Source: an uncultured Roseibium sp. (GTDB lineage: Bacteria; Pseudomonadota; Alphaproteobacteria; Rhizobiales; Stappiaceae). From it: a DNA stretch of 64,000 nucleotides. Shown here one piece after another: positions 62,265-64,000 of the stretch. Position 1 is the first letter of the stretch; every line of letters starts with the position of its first letter. A program made the position numbers and the translations under genes. Location of the stretch: the NCBI RefSeq assembly GCF_963675985.1, contig NZ_OY780958.1, forward strand, positions 992,001 to 1,056,000, written 5' to 3'. The notes under the pieces are model-generated. The model did no database searches. It was not told where the DNA came from and saw only the letters and a program-made list of their open reading frames with translations.

Positions 62265-62306
62265 GATGGCCTCCTTGCCTCAAATTTAGGAAAAAAGGCG
62301 TCTACA

Positions 62307-62574
62307 AATCTAGGGGCGATTCAGAGGCGGTATTCTACGGGTGCTCGTGAGGCCCTCTATGGTCCATTGAATGACAATTCGCTGGATGGAATACCTGTTT
62401 GACGACGTCAGGAAGAGATTCTAATTCTTATGGAGTGGGTGGATATGCTCAGCTTGAATCTAATCTAGTTGTTAAGAAGAATAGAGATAAAAAATTGATA
62501 TTCTCAGATATTTTAATGTAATTCTATTTGGAAATTCATCAATATTGTGAATATGTCATCTGGAGGTGGTGCCG
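62307..62574. other. AT-rich region right of the insertion sequence
   Basis: 268 bases in which base composition drops sharply, especially from 62420 onward, to mostly A and T. No gene is supported. It probably holds the promoter of the small membrane protein gene that follows. Confidence 0.5.
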
Positions 62575-62868
62575 ATGTATTTTGCAAATATGGCGCTTGG
62601 GTATCTTCTGAGTTTTTCTCGGATGATTGAATATTTTATTGAGAAAGTAATTTTTGGACAAAGTGGACGACTGTCATTTCGTGCTATTCTGAAATCTGTT
62701 TTCATCTTTATGGCTCTATCGATTTCGATCGTTTATATTTTTGAAATACTGAGATATTTTGATAATATTGTTGTAAATTTCATTGTGTATTTAATTGTAT
62801 ATTTTATTCTTATTTGTTTATTATTTTTATCTAAATTAATAATAAATAAATACGTTGAGGATGCGTGA
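62575..62868 (+). CDS. AT-rich small membrane protein of unknown function
   Basis: 97 residues from the ATG at 62575, with TGGAGGTGG eight bases upstream. Two or three membrane segments: SVFIFMALSISIVYIFEILR and VNFIVYLIVYFILICLLFLS, with a short basic loop between. Isoleucine, phenylalanine and AT-rich codons dominate, completely unlike the surrounding high-GC genes, which points to recent acquisition from an AT-rich source. No homology to the two small membrane proteins at 60-61 kb is obvious. Confidence 0.65.
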   Translation: MYFANMALGYLLSFSRMIEYFIEKVIFGQSGRLSFRAILKSVFIFMALSISIVYIFEILRYFDNIVVNFIVYLIVYFILICLLFLSKLIINKYVEDA

Positions 62869-62897
62869 TATATTAAACTGAATACAGAATGCTTTAA

Positions 62898-63686
62898 ATG
62901 GCTTTTTTGAAACAATTGGCAAAGATAGCGATTTCTTATCTGAAACGAAAAAATCGGAGCAGTATGACGCGCCAAAGCCTGCTGAGCGCATTCGTCGTGA
63001 AAGCAGGGTGGATGTGCCTACGGAGACTTAGGGGGGGCGAACCGGGAATGGACGTTTCTCGCGCATCCGATCCGAGTAGCTCATACGTTATTTCCCGGCC
63101 AATATTTAATCTTTTCGGGGATCTTACCACGATGACCACTGCGGCACTCGAGCGGGAGCAACGGGAGAACCGGCTGCCCTATGATGACCTGACGACTGGC
63201 GAGGCGTATCGCGTTCTGCCGGATGGCGTCGGGCAAATTGCCTCCAGGTTCGGGCCTCGGGATCGACCCGATCTGGATGAGGCTCGGACCGAAGACGATA
63301 TCGCGCTGCATGGTGATGAGAGGTTCGTGCCCCGGTTCCGGTCTGGCCGGCAGGGCGGCGTGCCTCAGGGTGAAGACATCTCCACGCAGCCGGGAACGTC
63401 CGGTGTGTATAACACCCTGCCCAAAGGAAAAACCGCTCTCGAGCCCAGGATCAAGCCCGACCTGCCGGTTGAGCCGGCGCCGATACTTCTTCCCGGTGAA
63501 GCCAGTACGAGCTTTGCGCCGACTTTGGAACGCTTTCCAGGCGCAGGCGGAGCTATGTGGTCAGGTTCGGCATTTGCGAGCGTATTGGCTGGGGGCAGAC
63601 CCGCAAACACGGCGCGCGGAAAAACGGCATCTGGGGGCTCAACGTGGCGAAATGGGCGATGCCAGAGCCCGGCGGGCCATGCTTGA
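62898..63686 (+). CDS. Hypothetical protein, probably composite or degraded
   Basis: 262-codon frame that starts in the AT-rich zone (MAFLKQLAKIAISYLKRKNR) and passes into normal high-GC sequence near 62990. The middle (TTAALEREQRENRLPYDDLT through VEPAPILLPGEAS) is Pro/Asp/Arg-rich and could be a phage structural or linker protein. Beyond about 63540 the frame looks like a shadow, while a different frame gains plausible sequence, so a frameshift there is likely. No family recognised. A start near 63132 (MTTAALERE) is possible. Confidence 0.4.
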   Translation: MAFLKQLAKIAISYLKRKNRSSMTRQSLLSAFVVKAGWMCLRRLRGGEPGMDVSRASDPSSSYVISRPIFNLFGDLTTMTTAALEREQRENRLPYDDLTTGEAYRVLPDGVGQIASRFGPRDRPDLDEARTEDDIALHGDERFVPRFRSGRQGGVPQGEDISTQPGTSGVYNTLPKGKTALEPRIKPDLPVEPAPILLPGEASTSFAPTLERFPGAGGAMWSGSAFASVLAGGRPANTARGKTASGGSTWRNGRCQSPAGHA

Positions 63687-63895
63687 CGCCATCGCGGTCG
63701 AACATGGGGCAACTGGTCATGCGGTTCAAATCCCATCTGCTCGACGCCCATCAGGGCGCTCTCTTCTCCGGCCTCTCCGGGCGTCCGAAGCATCTGGCGG
63801 AGTTTCTGAAGACCGGCACCTCAATCGGGATGCTGAACGTCTATCTGGACCGCATTGCCGAGGGGGACTTCGAGGGGGCAGAACGGTTGATGTAA
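63557..63895 (+). pseudogene. Possible frameshifted continuation of the preceding hypothetical gene
   Basis: 112 codons in another frame. The end (MGQLVMRFKSHLLDAHQGAL, FSGLSGRPKHLAEFLKTGTS, IGMLNVYLDRIAEGDFEGAE) has the composition of a real helical C-terminus and stops at 63895. The part before 63710 is less convincing. Most likely the tail of a decayed phage gene. The 105 bases after it, to the window end, show nothing I can name. Confidence 0.4.
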
Positions 63896-64000
63896 CAGCC
63901 GGAGGACTGGATTGCTGCGGGGCTTGGTAGAAGCCAAGTCCTTGCCGTTCTTTTGACGGCCTAAGCGGGAGGCGCGCGCCGACTGGCATGATCAGGTTGG

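Larger units (their letters stand above)
61122..62306 (-). mobile_element. IS3-family insertion sequence (IS150/IS51-like), inactive
   Basis: About 1185 bases encoding orfA and orfB on the minus strand. Imperfect ends TTTAGATACC (61122-61131) and the inverse of GGCGTCTACA (62297-62306) match at 7 of 10 positions. No convincing target duplication flanks it (GAGTTC on the left, AATCTA on the right). Both reading frames are damaged, so it cannot move by itself. It truncates the small membrane protein gene on its left. Confidence 0.85.

Noticed and set aside
61111..62320. Target-site duplication for the insertion sequence
   Set aside because: Bases flanking the inferred ends (GAGTTC and AATCTA) do not match, so no duplication is claimed.
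57572..63895. Complete functional prophage
   Set aside because: Only a repressor and a few small genes are visible; no integrase, terminase, capsid or tail gene is in view, and several genes are broken. The element may extend past base 64000.
1..64000. CRISPR arrays and tRNA genes
   Set aside because: No regularly spaced repeats and no tRNA-like sequence with a T-arm and matching acceptor stem were noticed by eye; a tRNAscan run would be decisive.

Overview
The window is high-GC DNA from a free-living alphaproteobacterium. Dense operons with ATGA/TGATG overlaps, many ABC importers with adjacent LysR/GntR/DeoR regulators, Tat-type binding proteins and a prophage-like right end all fit a metabolically versatile marine or soil Hyphomicrobiales/Rhodobacterales lineage (Stappiaceae-like is my guess). 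No rRNA, tRNA or ribosomal protein gene is visible, so the taxonomic placement is inference. I see no CRISPR array.

Layout. (1) 1-7.4 kb: divergent partial LysR gene, then an operon for a peptide-type ABC importer (binding protein, two permeases, one fused double ATPase) ending in allophanate hydrolase. (2) 7.6-9.4 kb: a lone tandem alpha/beta-hydrolase with a membrane tail. (3) 9.7-12.3 kb: a nitrate/taurine/pyrimidine-type ABC importer. (4) 12.6-19.7 kb: a complete sugar catabolic operon (GntR, FGGY kinase, BtpA/SgcQ protein, SDR, Rbs-type permease, binding protein, ATPase, HAD phosphatase). (5) 20-36 kb: accessory metabolism with many regulators (Rieske oxygenase, PadR, ICMT-like methyltransferase, Stf0 sulfotransferase, DUF389, GST, PNPOx-like, AraC, azoreductase, DUF1989, HIBADH-like dehydrogenase with a CMD protein). 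(6) 35-43 kb: a Ugp-type carbohydrate/phosphodiester importer with a divergent phosphodiesterase, a DeoR regulator and an inositol-monophosphatase-like enzyme; sequence motifs shared with the neighbouring LysR promoter suggest common control.

(7) 43-49.8 kb is the most distinctive locus: a fused exosortase-EpsI protein, one VIT/von Willebrand A surface protein with a PEP-type C-terminal sorting signal, a CreB-like response regulator and a histidine kinase. It looks like a dedicated one-enzyme, one-substrate surface display system with its own two-component control. A palindromic interspersed repeat has become the 3' end of the exosortase gene. (8) 49.8-57.5 kb: DddP-like M24 enzyme with LysR, GFA protein, acetyltransferase, secreted isochorismatase-like hydrolase, Crp/Fnr regulator, membrane-anchored di-haem peroxidase and DUF1287 protein.

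(9) 57.6-64 kb: degraded prophage or mobile island. It has an S24 repressor with TGTACG operator sites, three small phage-like genes, and a tandem duplication in which the 3' end of one gene is repeated, each copy followed by a convergent small membrane protein gene. An IS3-family element killed by a nonsense codon and a frameshift comes next, then a strikingly AT-rich stretch with another small membrane protein and decayed coding sequence.
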